Assembly: GCF_001975705.1 (NCBI RefSeq)
Contig: NZ_CP015093.1
Location: 2,666,001-2,730,000 of the forward strand
DNA: 64,000 bases
From: Salipiger abyssi
Lineage (GTDB): Bacteria; Pseudomonadota; Alphaproteobacteria; Rhodobacterales; Rhodobacteraceae
Direction of reading: 5' to 3'
The translations under genes and the position numbers were made by a program. Positions 37,562 through 45,235 of the stretch are shown piece by piece (position 1 is the first letter of the stretch; every line of letters starts with the position of its first letter). The notes under the pieces were generated by a model, which saw only the letters and a program-made list of their open reading frames with translations, was not told the origin of the DNA and ran no database searches.

Positions 37562-37576
37562 TGGAACAGCGCGTGC
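37562..37576 (+). promoter_or_regulatory. Candidate sigma-54 promoter of the monooxygenase operon
   Basis: TGGAACAGCGCGTGC has the GG-N10-GC spacing and matches TGGCACG-N4-TTGC except for three positions. It lies 283 bp before mimA, after an A-rich tract and repeated upstream elements. No other good match was seen in the region. Confidence 0.5.
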
Positions 37577-37636
37577 CTATTGGATTGGCACAAGACGAAC
37601 GGCCCTCAAGGGACCGTCCCAAGAACGAAGGAGAGG

Positions 37637-37798
37637 ATGCCGCAGCGCGTCATGGACAATCGGCCCGGTCCCCATTTCCGGCCCGGTTATGCCCCCAGGC
37701 AATCGCCCGTGACGCGCGGGCTCAGCAACCTTTGCCGTGACCGGCGCCCGCGACCGTTCCGGTTGCCGGGCCATCAACCGGCGGCGCAAGCCGTCTGA
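37637..37798 (+). CDS. Possible 53-residue leader peptide
   Basis: An ATG at 37637 follows AAGGAGAGG and opens a 53-codon frame (MPQRVMDNRPGPHFRPGYAP at the start), very rich in Arg and Pro, which ends 46 bp before mimA. The spacing between RBS and ATG is short. Composition alone cannot tell a real leader from chance, so this is a weak call. Confidence 0.3.
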   Translation: MPQRVMDNRPGPHFRPGYAPRQSPVTRGLSNLCRDRRPRPFRLPGHQPAAQAV

Positions 37799-37844
37799 CC
37801 TGCGGCCGGAACACGGTCGCCGAGCTTGAAAGGAGGCTCATGGC

Positions 37845-39509
37845 ATGACTTTGACGTTGAACAAGATCACGTCTCAGCGTGGCATTTCGGTCGGGGAGGC
37901 CACGAAGAAGATCTCGGATCTCGGCTGGAACCCCACCTTTGTCCAGGAGGCATCGACCTTCCCCACCGACTACAAGATCACCAAGGCCCCGCGCGATCCG
38001 ATGAAGCAGGTTCTGCGCTCCTACTTCCCGATGCAGGAGGAAAAGGACAACCGGGTCTACGGTGCGCTCGACGCGGCGCTGCGCGGCGACATGTTCCGCA
38101 ATGTGGAACCGCGCTGGGTGGAATGGATGAAGCTCTTCCTGGCGATCATCCCGTTCCCGGAAATCTCGGCTGCCCGGTCGATGGCCATGGTCGCCCGCCT
38201 CGCTCCCGGCGAAGACCTGCGCACCGGCTTCACCATGCAGATGGTCGACGAGTTCCGCCACTCCACGATTCAGATGAACCTGAAGAAGTGGTACATGGAG
38301 AACTATATCGACCCGGCGGGCTTCGACATCACCGAGGAAGCCTTTGGCAAGTGCTACGCCACCACCATCGGCCGGCAGTTCGGCGAGGGCTTCATCACCG
38401 GTGACGTGATGACTTCGGCCTGCATGTATCTGACCGTGGTTGCCGAGACCGCCTTTACCAACACGCTCTTCGTGGCCATGCCGTCGGAAGCCGCCCGCAA
38501 TGGCGACTACGCGCTGCCCACGGTGTTCCTGTCGGTGCAGTCGGACGAAAGCCGCCATATCGGCAACGGCCACTCGATGCTGATGGCCGCGCTGAAAGAG
38601 CCGGAGAACCACCTGCTTCTGGAGCGCGACCTGCGCTACGCCTTCTGGCAGAACCACGCCATCGTCGATGCCGCCATCGGCACCTTCATCGAATACGGCA
38701 CCACCAACCGCGACAAGGACAAGGAATCCTATGCGGAGATGTGGCACCGCTGGATCTTTGAAGACTACTACCGGACCTACATGCTGCCGCTCGAAAAATA
38801 CGGCGTGAAGGTGCATCACGACGACGTCCAGGAAGCCTGGAAGCGGATCACCGAAAAGAACTATGTCCACAAGGTCGCACAGTTCTTCGCGGTCGGCTGG
38901 CCGGTGAACTTCTGGCGGATCGAGGCCCAGACCGAGAAGGATTTCGAGTGGTTCGAGCACAAGTATCCGGGCTGGTATGCCGAGTTCGGTGAGTTCTGGA
39001 AATGGTACGACAAGCTCAGCAAGCCGGGCGAGAAGGTGCTCGTGTTCAACGAGGACGTGGGCTACGTCTACCCGCATCGCTGCTGGTCCTGCCTGGTGCC
39101 CTGCCTCATCCGCGAAGACATGGTGGTCGACGAGATCGACGGCCAGCTGCACACCTTCGCGCATGAGCTGGACCGCTGGACCGCCGTCGAGGCATTCGCC
39201 GACGAGTACCAGGGCCGTCCGACGCCCGCGATGGGCAAGTTCTCGGGCAAGCGCGAGTGGGAAACGGTCTATGACGGCTGGGATCTGGCCGACGCGATCA
39301 CCGATCTGAACTTCGTCCGCGAGGACGGTCAGACCCTGGTGCCGCAGCCGCATCTGCGCTTCGACGACAAGGACATGTGGAAGCTGGAGCATGTCCGCGG
39401 CCACACGCTGGCCTCGCCGCTCAACGCGCTGCGCGCCATGTCGCCCGCCGACCGCGACGCGCATATCGCCGAGTACCGCAAGGGCTTCACCATCAATCCT
39501 TGCAACTGA
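37845..39509 (+). CDS. mimA: Propane/acetone-type di-iron monooxygenase hydroxylase alpha subunit
   Basis: A 554-residue catalytic subunit of a soluble di-iron monooxygenase that inserts oxygen into propane, acetone, phenol or similar small substrates. The di-iron ligands can be read off: Glu106, then Asp-Glu-x-Arg-His at 135-139 (Glu136, His139), Glu201, and Asp-Glu-x-Arg-His at 234-238 (Glu235, His238). Sequence and gene order (hydroxylase alpha, reductase, beta, coupling protein) match the MimABCD/PrmABCD group. AAAGGAGG lies eight bases before the ATG at 37845. A long hairpin follows the gene. Confidence 0.93.
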   Translation: MTLTLNKITSQRGISVGEATKKISDLGWNPTFVQEASTFPTDYKITKAPRDPMKQVLRSYFPMQEEKDNRVYGALDAALRGDMFRNVEPRWVEWMKLFLAIIPFPEISAARSMAMVARLAPGEDLRTGFTMQMVDEFRHSTIQMNLKKWYMENYIDPAGFDITEEAFGKCYATTIGRQFGEGFITGDVMTSACMYLTVVAETAFTNTLFVAMPSEAARNGDYALPTVFLSVQSDESRHIGNGHSMLMAALKEPENHLLLERDLRYAFWQNHAIVDAAIGTFIEYGTTNRDKDKESYAEMWHRWIFEDYYRTYMLPLEKYGVKVHHDDVQEAWKRITEKNYVHKVAQFFAVGWPVNFWRIEAQTEKDFEWFEHKYPGWYAEFGEFWKWYDKLSKPGEKVLVFNEDVGYVYPHRCWSCLVPCLIREDMVVDEIDGQLHTFAHELDRWTAVEAFADEYQGRPTPAMGKFSGKREWETVYDGWDLADAITDLNFVREDGQTLVPQPHLRFDDKDMWKLEHVRGHTLASPLNALRAMSPADRDAHIAEYRKGFTINPCN

Positions 39510-39516
39510 GCCATCG

Positions 39517-39541
39517 GGGGAGGCCGCGCGCCGGCCTCCCC
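39517..39541 (+). other. Intercistronic hairpin after mimA
   Basis: GGGGAGGCCG pairs with CGGCCTCCCC around a five-base loop. The stem is perfect and very GC-rich, with no T-run, in the 80-bp gap before the reductase. It probably stabilises the mimA mRNA end. Confidence 0.55.
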
Positions 39542-39589
39542 GCCAGAGCCGTGTCCGCAAGAGGCACGGCGGACCCAGGGAGACTGAAG

Positions 39590-40648
39590 ATGACGGATAT
39601 CTATACCGTCCGATTGGAGCCCGTCGGCGTGGAATTCGAGGTCGAGGAGGGAGAGACCGTGCTCGACGCCGCTTTCCGCCAGGGCATCGCACTGCCGCAT
39701 GGCTGCAAGGAGGGGCAGTGTTCGGCCTGCAAATGCGTGCAGCTCGACGGCGAGTCCGAGTTGCTGAAATATTCCACCTTCGCGCTGAACGACATGGAGA
39801 AGGACAGCGGCCACATCCTGATGTGCCGCACGCTCGCCTACAGCGATATCGAGATCGAGCTGTTGAACTATGACGAGGAGGTGCTCTCCAAGTCCATTCC
39901 GGTAAAGCAGTATTCCGGTAAGATCGTCGATTTCCAGAAGCTGACCCACGACATCCGGGGCGTGCAGATCGAACTGGATGCGCCTTTGAAATTCTGGGCG
40001 GGCCAATATGTCGACATCACAGTCAGGACGGAAAAAGGGGAGGAGATTACACGCTCGTTCTCCATGGCAAATCCGCCGAGCGAAGCCCAGAAACTCTCCT
40101 TCATCATCAAGAAATACCCCGACGGACGATTCTCCAACGAGCTCGACGACGGCGGAATCCGCGCCGGAGCCGACGTCTCCGTCGAAGGACCCTACGGGAT
40201 GTGCTTCCGGCGGGAAGAGCGCGAAGGACCGGTGATCCTGGTCGGCGCCGGCTCGGGCATGTCGCCGGTCTGGTCGATCCTCAACGATCAGGTCGCCTGC
40301 GGCGAGGACCGTCCAATCTATTTCTTCTACGGTGCCCGCACCCAGGCCGACCTCTTCAAGCTCGACGAGATCGGCGCGGTCACCGAGACCTGCCCGAATG
40401 TGCAGTTCATCCCCGTGCTCAGCCACGAGGAAGAGGGCAACGGCTGGGACGGCGAGCGCGGCTTCGTGCACGAGGCGGTCGACCGGCGGCTCAAGGCGCT
40501 GGGGATCGACGGCGAGGGCGATGTCTATGCCTGCGGTCCGCCGCCGATGATCGACGCGCTGACGCCGGTGCTCTTCATGCACGATTTCGACACGGATCGC
40601 ATCTTCTACGACAGGTTCACCCCCACTTCCGGTTCTTCGGGCCACTGA
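39590..40648 (+). CDS. mimB: Monooxygenase reductase component, [2Fe-2S]/FAD
   Basis: A 352-residue NADH reductase that supplies electrons to the hydroxylase. The N-terminal ferredoxin domain has Cys39, Cys44, Cys47 (HGCKEGQCSACKC) and Cys79. The FAD motif is RSFSMANPP, and the NAD-binding loop is GAGSGMSPVWSIL. The ATG at 39590 was chosen because an upstream reading would overlap the end of mimA in another frame. The order hydroxylase, reductase is characteristic of the group. Confidence 0.94.
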   Translation: MTDIYTVRLEPVGVEFEVEEGETVLDAAFRQGIALPHGCKEGQCSACKCVQLDGESELLKYSTFALNDMEKDSGHILMCRTLAYSDIEIELLNYDEEVLSKSIPVKQYSGKIVDFQKLTHDIRGVQIELDAPLKFWAGQYVDITVRTEKGEEITRSFSMANPPSEAQKLSFIIKKYPDGRFSNELDDGGIRAGADVSVEGPYGMCFRREEREGPVILVGAGSGMSPVWSILNDQVACGEDRPIYFFYGARTQADLFKLDEIGAVTETCPNVQFIPVLSHEEEGNGWDGERGFVHEAVDRRLKALGIDGEGDVYACGPPPMIDALTPVLFMHDFDTDRIFYDRFTPTSGSSGH

Positions 40649-40699
40649 AACCGGCTCGAACGCAAGTGACGTGAAAAACAGCAGACAAGGGAGGCTACC

Positions 40700-41764
40700 A
40701 TGGTAGCAACATCAAGCTCGGTCGGGTCCGGGGCGGCGGGTGCCGCCATCTTTGCCGGCTCGAAAAGCCGCAAATACAACTACTTCGAGCCGCGCGGCAA
40801 GCGGGCGACGCATTACGAGGACGTCACCGTCGACGTGCAGCCCGATCCCGAGCGCTTCCTCATTCAGAACTGGATCATCGAGTTCGAGGGCGGCAAGGGC
40901 GGCGGCGCCTACACCAAGGACAAGACGCGGGCGCAATCGTCCAACTGGCACGCCTTCCGCGCGCCCGACCAGGAATGGGAGCGCACGCACTACCAGCGCC
41001 AGTCGAAGATCGAGACCATGGTGCAGGCGGTCATCGCCAATGCCCGCAAGGCCGGCGCGCCGGCGGCCTTCGATGCCAACTGGGCGAAGATCCTGCAAAA
41101 GCATCTGGGCGCGTGGAAACACGCGGAATTCGGCCTCGGCACCTCGCTCATGCAGGCGCAGCGCTACGGCTACACCCAGATGATTAACAACGCCACGCTG
41201 ACCAACTCGTCCTACAAGATGCGGCTGGCGCAGGACATCACGCTCTACCTCGCCGAGATCGGCATGGATATCGACGGCTGGGACGACGAGCTCGGCAAAA
41301 AGACCTGGCTGGAAGATCCGATCTGGCAGCCCTGCCGCGAGGCCATCGAGACGATCATGGGCTGCGAGGATTATCTCGAGCAGTATTTCGCCATCAATAT
41401 CGTCTTCGAGCCGCTGGTGGGCGAGCTGATCCGCTCGGGTTTCTTCATGCAGGCGGCGGCGGCGAACAACGATTTCATCACGCCCCCGGTGATCTCGGCG
41501 GCGGAGGCCGATTACGAGCGCAATCTCGCGAACACGATCGACCTCATCTACCTGCTGGCCAATGACGAGACCTATGGCGCCCAGAACAGGGCGCTGTTCC
41601 AGAGCTGGGTCAACAAGCATGGCGATCTGGCCGACAAGGCCGCCGCCGCGCTGCAACCGATCTGGTCGCAGCCCCATTCCAAGCCGGTCTCCTTCGAGGA
41701 CGTCAAGGCGGTGTCGCATGAGCGCATCGGCCAGATCCTCGGCGAACTCGGCCTCAACCGCTAA
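40700..41764 (+). CDS. mimC: Di-iron monooxygenase hydroxylase beta subunit
   Basis: A 354-residue subunit with the same ferritin-like helical fold as alpha but without iron ligands. Segments such as KHLGAWKHAEFGLG and AQDITLYLAEIGMDIDGWDDELGK belong to the beta-subunit family. GGGAGG lies nine bases before the ATG. It assembles with MimA as an alpha2beta2 hydroxylase. Confidence 0.92.
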   Translation: MVATSSSVGSGAAGAAIFAGSKSRKYNYFEPRGKRATHYEDVTVDVQPDPERFLIQNWIIEFEGGKGGGAYTKDKTRAQSSNWHAFRAPDQEWERTHYQRQSKIETMVQAVIANARKAGAPAAFDANWAKILQKHLGAWKHAEFGLGTSLMQAQRYGYTQMINNATLTNSSYKMRLAQDITLYLAEIGMDIDGWDDELGKKTWLEDPIWQPCREAIETIMGCEDYLEQYFAINIVFEPLVGELIRSGFFMQAAAANNDFITPPVISAAEADYERNLANTIDLIYLLANDETYGAQNRALFQSWVNKHGDLADKAAAALQPIWSQPHSKPVSFEDVKAVSHERIGQILGELGLNR

Positions 41765-41787
41765 CGACAGGGAAGAGGAGACAGACC

Positions 41788-42162
41788 ATGTCGACAGCCG
41801 CACGCGACGCTTCGAAGAAGAACATCTTCAAGTCGATGAAGGATATCGACCTCAGCAGCCGTGAAATCTCGCACGAATGCGGGGTCACCATGAACGACAG
41901 CGTCGAGGCCCGCGCCATCGCCGAGTTCATGGAGGAGAACGACCCCAACGTGACCGTCACCTACAACCCGGCGACCATCCGGATCGACGGCGAGGGCAAG
42001 CTGATCTTCAAGATGGACGAGATCACCGAGTTCCTCGGCCGCGAGATGACCGCCGAGATCTTCGAGGTGAACACCTCCACCCACTATGGGCGGATGGTCC
42101 GCATCGACGACAACACGGTGATCCTCTTCGGGGATATGGACGAGGTGATGGAGTACATCTGA
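41788..42162 (+). CDS. mimD: Monooxygenase coupling/effector protein
   Basis: A 124-residue cofactor-free regulatory protein of the MmoB/DmpM family. The central segment ARAIAEFMEENDPNVTVTY and the following beta-rich part fit the fold. It modulates the hydroxylase active site during turnover. A strong hairpin follows immediately, and the alcohol dehydrogenase starts about 65 bp downstream. Confidence 0.92.
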   Translation: MSTAARDASKKNIFKSMKDIDLSSREISHECGVTMNDSVEARAIAEFMEENDPNVTVTYNPATIRIDGEGKLIFKMDEITEFLGREMTAEIFEVNTSTHYGRMVRIDDNTVILFGDMDEVMEYI

Positions 42163-42174
42163 TCGCTTCGTGAT

Positions 42175-42198
42175 GCGGGCGCGGTCAGCCGCGCCCGC
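42175..42198 (+). other. Intercistronic hairpin after mimD
   Basis: GCGGGCGCGG pairs with CCGCGCCCGC around a TCAG loop. There is no T-run. It divides the monooxygenase genes from the alcohol dehydrogenase and the rest, and may lower downstream expression. Confidence 0.6.
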
Positions 42199-42227
42199 CA
42201 TTCCCTCAACAGACAATAGGACCTGCC

Positions 42228-43307
42228 ATGCCTGCCATGATGAAAGCCGCGATCTTCGCCGAGAAGGGGCGCATCGTTCTGGACGACAAGCCCATCCCCG
42301 ATGTCGGTCCCAACGACGCGCTGATGCGCGTCACCACGACGACGATCTGCGGAACGGACATTCATATTCTCAAGGGCGAGTACCCGGTTGCCAAGGGGCT
42401 GACCGTGGGCCACGAGCCCGTCGGCATTATCGAAAAGCTGGGCTCTGCCGTGACCGGCTTCCGCGAAGGCCAGCGCGTCATCGCCGGGGCGATCACCCCC
42501 TCCGGCTGGAGCCACGCCTGCCTGTGTGGCTACTGCTCGCAGGACGGTGCCGGCACCAAGCACGGATGGAAGCCCATCGGCGGCTGGAAATTCGGCAACA
42601 CCATCGACGGCTGCCAGGCGGAATATGTGCTGGTGCCCGATGCCATGGCCAACCTCGCGCCCATCGCCGACGGCCTGACTGACGAAGAGGTGCTGATGTG
42701 CCCCGACATCATGTCGACGGGGTTCGCCGGGGCCGAGAATGGCGGCATCAAGATCGGCGACACGGTGGCTGTGTTCGCTCAGGGGCCCATCGGGCTTTGT
42801 GCCACCGCCGGCGCCCGGCTGATGGGCGCAAGCCGCATCATCGCGGTCGACCGTATCCCCGAACGGCTGGCCATGGCGCAGAAGATGGGCGCCGACGAGG
42901 TGGTGAATATCGGTGCGTCGAACGACCCGGCTGGCGCGATCATGGATCTGACCGACGGGCGCGGCGTGGATGTCGCCATCGAGGCGCTGGGCCTTCAGGC
43001 CACCTTCGAGGCGGCGCTGCGGGTGATCCGCCCCGGCGGCACGCTGTCGAGCCTGGGCGTCTATTCCGACGACCTGAAGATCCCGCTCGACGCCTTCGAT
43101 GCCGGGCTCGGCGAAAAGACCATCCGCACCGCGCTTTGCCCCGGCGGCAAGGAGCGCATGCGGCGGATGCTGAACGTGGTGCGGTCGGGCCGCGTCGATC
43201 TCAAGGGGCTCGTCACCCACCGCTACACGCTCGATCAGATCGAGGATGCATACGACCTCTTCGGCAACCAGCGCGACGGGGTGCTGAAGGTCGCGATCAC
43301 GACCTGA
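42228..43307 (+). CDS. Zinc-dependent alcohol dehydrogenase, secondary-alcohol (isopropanol) type
   Basis: A 359-residue medium-chain dehydrogenase. The catalytic zinc ligands are Cys41, His62 and Glu63 (CGTDIHILKG and GHEPVG). It lacks the usual four-cysteine structural zinc loop and has instead LCGYCSQDGAG with a GGWKFGNTIDGCQAEYV stretch, as in secondary alcohol dehydrogenases of the Clostridium beijerinckii type. The Rossmann loop is AQGPIGLCATAGAR. It probably oxidises the 2-propanol made by MimABCD to acetone. Confidence 0.88.
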   Translation: MPAMMKAAIFAEKGRIVLDDKPIPDVGPNDALMRVTTTTICGTDIHILKGEYPVAKGLTVGHEPVGIIEKLGSAVTGFREGQRVIAGAITPSGWSHACLCGYCSQDGAGTKHGWKPIGGWKFGNTIDGCQAEYVLVPDAMANLAPIADGLTDEEVLMCPDIMSTGFAGAENGGIKIGDTVAVFAQGPIGLCATAGARLMGASRIIAVDRIPERLAMAQKMGADEVVNIGASNDPAGAIMDLTDGRGVDVAIEALGLQATFEAALRVIRPGGTLSSLGVYSDDLKIPLDAFDAGLGEKTIRTALCPGGKERMRRMLNVVRSGRVDLKGLVTHRYTLDQIEDAYDLFGNQRDGVLKVAITT

Positions 43308-43342
43308 TTTTCAAGGTTCGCTAAACTCAAAGGGAGGACATC

Positions 43343-44365
43343 ATGTACAAGACACCGGACGGCAAGGAGATCTTCGTTCTCGACGGCCACACCCATTTCT
43401 GGGACGGCAGCCCCGAGAACCAGGCCAATATCCATGGCAAGCAGTTCATCGACTGCTTCTATGCCTATCACACGAACCTGAGCCCGCCGGAGCATCTCTG
43501 GGAAAAGGCCCGCTTCGAGAAATACTCCGAGGACGACATCTATCGCGACCTCTTCGTCGACGGTCCCGACGACATGGCCATCGTGCAGACCACCGTTCTG
43601 GGCGATTTCTACAAGGAAGGCTTCGGCTGCATCGAGCGCACCGCCGAAATGGCCAAGCGTCACCCCGAGCGCTTTATCGTTAACGGCGCATTCGATCCGC
43701 GCGATGGCGAGAAGGCGCTGGAATACATCCACTACATGAAGGAAGAGCACAATATCACCGGCGTGAAGATGTACACCGCCGAGTGGAACGGGGCCTCCAA
43801 GGGCTGGGCGCTGAACGATCCGCAGGCCTACAAGTGCTTCGAGCTCTGCGAGAAGCTGGGCATCAAGAACATCCATGTCCACAAGGGGCCGACGATCATT
43901 CCGCTGTCGAAGGATGCATTCGACGTGCATGACGTCGACTACGCCGCCACCGATTTCCCCAACCTCAACTGGATCGTCGAGCATTGCGGTCAGCCGCGGC
44001 TGGACGATTTCTGCTGGATCGCGGTGCAGGAAAGCAATGTCTATGGCGGGCTCGCCGTGGTGCTGCCCTTCATCCACGCCCGGCCGCGCTATTTCGCCGA
44101 GATGATCGCCGAGCTGCTGTTCTGGGTGGGTGAGGACCGTATCCTCTTCGGCTCGGATTACGCGATCTGGACGCCGGGCTGGCTGGTCGAGAAGTTCTGG
44201 AATTTCCAGATTCCCGACGACATCGCCGAGGAGCGCGGCGTGCAGCTCACCGACGAGATCAAGGAAAAGATCCTCGGGCTCAACGCCGCCAAGCTCTACG
44301 GCATCGACGTGGCGGCCAAGACATCCGAGCTCGCCGGCGCCCCGGTGCAGATCGCGGCGGAGTGA
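43343..44365 (+). CDS. Amidohydrolase-2 family protein of monooxygenase clusters
   Basis: A 340-residue TIM-barrel metal hydrolase. The first motif DGHTHFWDG gives the metal-binding His-x-His; HVHKGP and EHCGQPRLDDF give later ligands, and GSDYAIWTPGW gives the last catalytic Asp. Homologues occur beside propane and acetone monooxygenase genes, but no reaction has been clearly shown. GGGAGG precedes the ATG. A role in lactonase- or decarboxylase-like processing of a pathway intermediate is speculation. Confidence 0.85.
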   Translation: MYKTPDGKEIFVLDGHTHFWDGSPENQANIHGKQFIDCFYAYHTNLSPPEHLWEKARFEKYSEDDIYRDLFVDGPDDMAIVQTTVLGDFYKEGFGCIERTAEMAKRHPERFIVNGAFDPRDGEKALEYIHYMKEEHNITGVKMYTAEWNGASKGWALNDPQAYKCFELCEKLGIKNIHVHKGPTIIPLSKDAFDVHDVDYAATDFPNLNWIVEHCGQPRLDDFCWIAVQESNVYGGLAVVLPFIHARPRYFAEMIAELLFWVGEDRILFGSDYAIWTPGWLVEKFWNFQIPDDIAEERGVQLTDEIKEKILGLNAAKLYGIDVAAKTSELAGAPVQIAAE

Positions 44366-44369
44366 GGCC

Positions 44370-45170
44370 ATGCTGACGGACATCATCAGGGCGGATCTCG
44401 AAACCGAGGTCTGGGAATGCCTGGAGATGGTGACCGATCCGGAGCTCGACGAACCCATCACCGATATGGGCTTCGTCGAGCGTCTGGAGGTCATCGACGC
44501 CCGTCGGGTGGAGGTCGAGTTCCGGCTTCCCACCTACTGGTGCTCGCCGAACTTCGCCTTTCTCATGGCCTTCGGCATCCGCCGCGAGGTGGGTGCGCTG
44601 CCCTGGGTGCGCGAGGTGCAGGTCTGGCTCAACGACCACTGCTTCGGCGATCAGGTCAATGAGGGCGTCAACAGCGGGCGGGCCTTCGGCGAGGTCTTTG
44701 CCGAATATTGCGACGGTGCCGATCTGGGCGAGGTGGTCGAGAAGTTCATGGCCAAGGCCTTCGACCGGCGCCAGGAGGTGGTGCTGCGCGGTCTGCGCCG
44801 GCGCGGCCTCGGGGCGGAGGAGATCGTCGCGATGACCATGGGCGCGCTCGACCGCGTGGTCTTCGGCAGCGAGGACGAGATCCGGCAGGCGGCGCGTTAC
44901 CGCGATCTGCTCGAAACCCAGGGTTTGGCGGATACCCCGGATGCTCCGGCGTTTCCGACCTGGGACGGGCAGCCCATCACGGCCGCGGATCTTCCGGCGC
45001 ATCTCGACCGGCTTCGGGGCACGCGGATCAGCATGGAGTTCAACGGCGCCATGTGCCGGGGCCTCGCCTCCACCCGCTACAAGGAGGTGGAGATCGGCGC
45101 CGACGGCCCGACGCTGGTGGATTTCATGCTGGGCCGGGTGCCGCCGCGCGAGGAGGCGGCGCGCAAGTAA
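44370..45170 (+). CDS. MIP18/DUF59-domain protein (metal-sulfur cluster assembly-like)
   Basis: A 266-residue protein whose N-terminal third (about 10-100) is a DUF59/PaaD-type domain: ECLEMVTDPELDEPITDMGF, then LPTYWCSPNF with a possible cluster cysteine. The remaining two thirds are helical and unassigned, with a second possible functional part near the C-terminus. Such genes travel with soluble di-iron monooxygenases, so maturation of iron centres in MimA or of the reductase is likely. It overlaps nothing and starts five bases after the amidohydrolase stop. Confidence 0.82.
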   Translation: MLTDIIRADLETEVWECLEMVTDPELDEPITDMGFVERLEVIDARRVEVEFRLPTYWCSPNFAFLMAFGIRREVGALPWVREVQVWLNDHCFGDQVNEGVNSGRAFGEVFAEYCDGADLGEVVEKFMAKAFDRRQEVVLRGLRRRGLGAEEIVAMTMGALDRVVFGSEDEIRQAARYRDLLETQGLADTPDAPAFPTWDGQPITAADLPAHLDRLRGTRISMEFNGAMCRGLASTRYKEVEIGADGPTLVDFMLGRVPPREEAARK

Positions 45171-45235
45171 GCGACTGACACAACAAGAATTCTGGGAGGA
45201 CGCCGGCGGCATGCTGCACGGCGAAGGAGGACACT

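Larger units (their letters stand above)
37313..37844 (+). other. Long leader/regulatory region of the monooxygenase operon
   Basis: These 532 bases hold repeated GGTGTAACGC-type elements (37358-37432), an A-rich tract (37483-37500) suited to DNA bending, a candidate -24/-12 promoter (37562-37576), a possible 53-codon leader ORF (37637-37798) and a stem CCGGTTG/CAACCGG near 37760-37782. The order matches a sigma-54 promoter architecture. Confidence 0.5.

Noticed and set aside
37722..39692. A 656-codon open frame antisense to mimA
   Set aside because: It is the shadow of a GC-rich gene; the plus-strand product has full di-iron motifs and the antisense frame has no recognisable domain.
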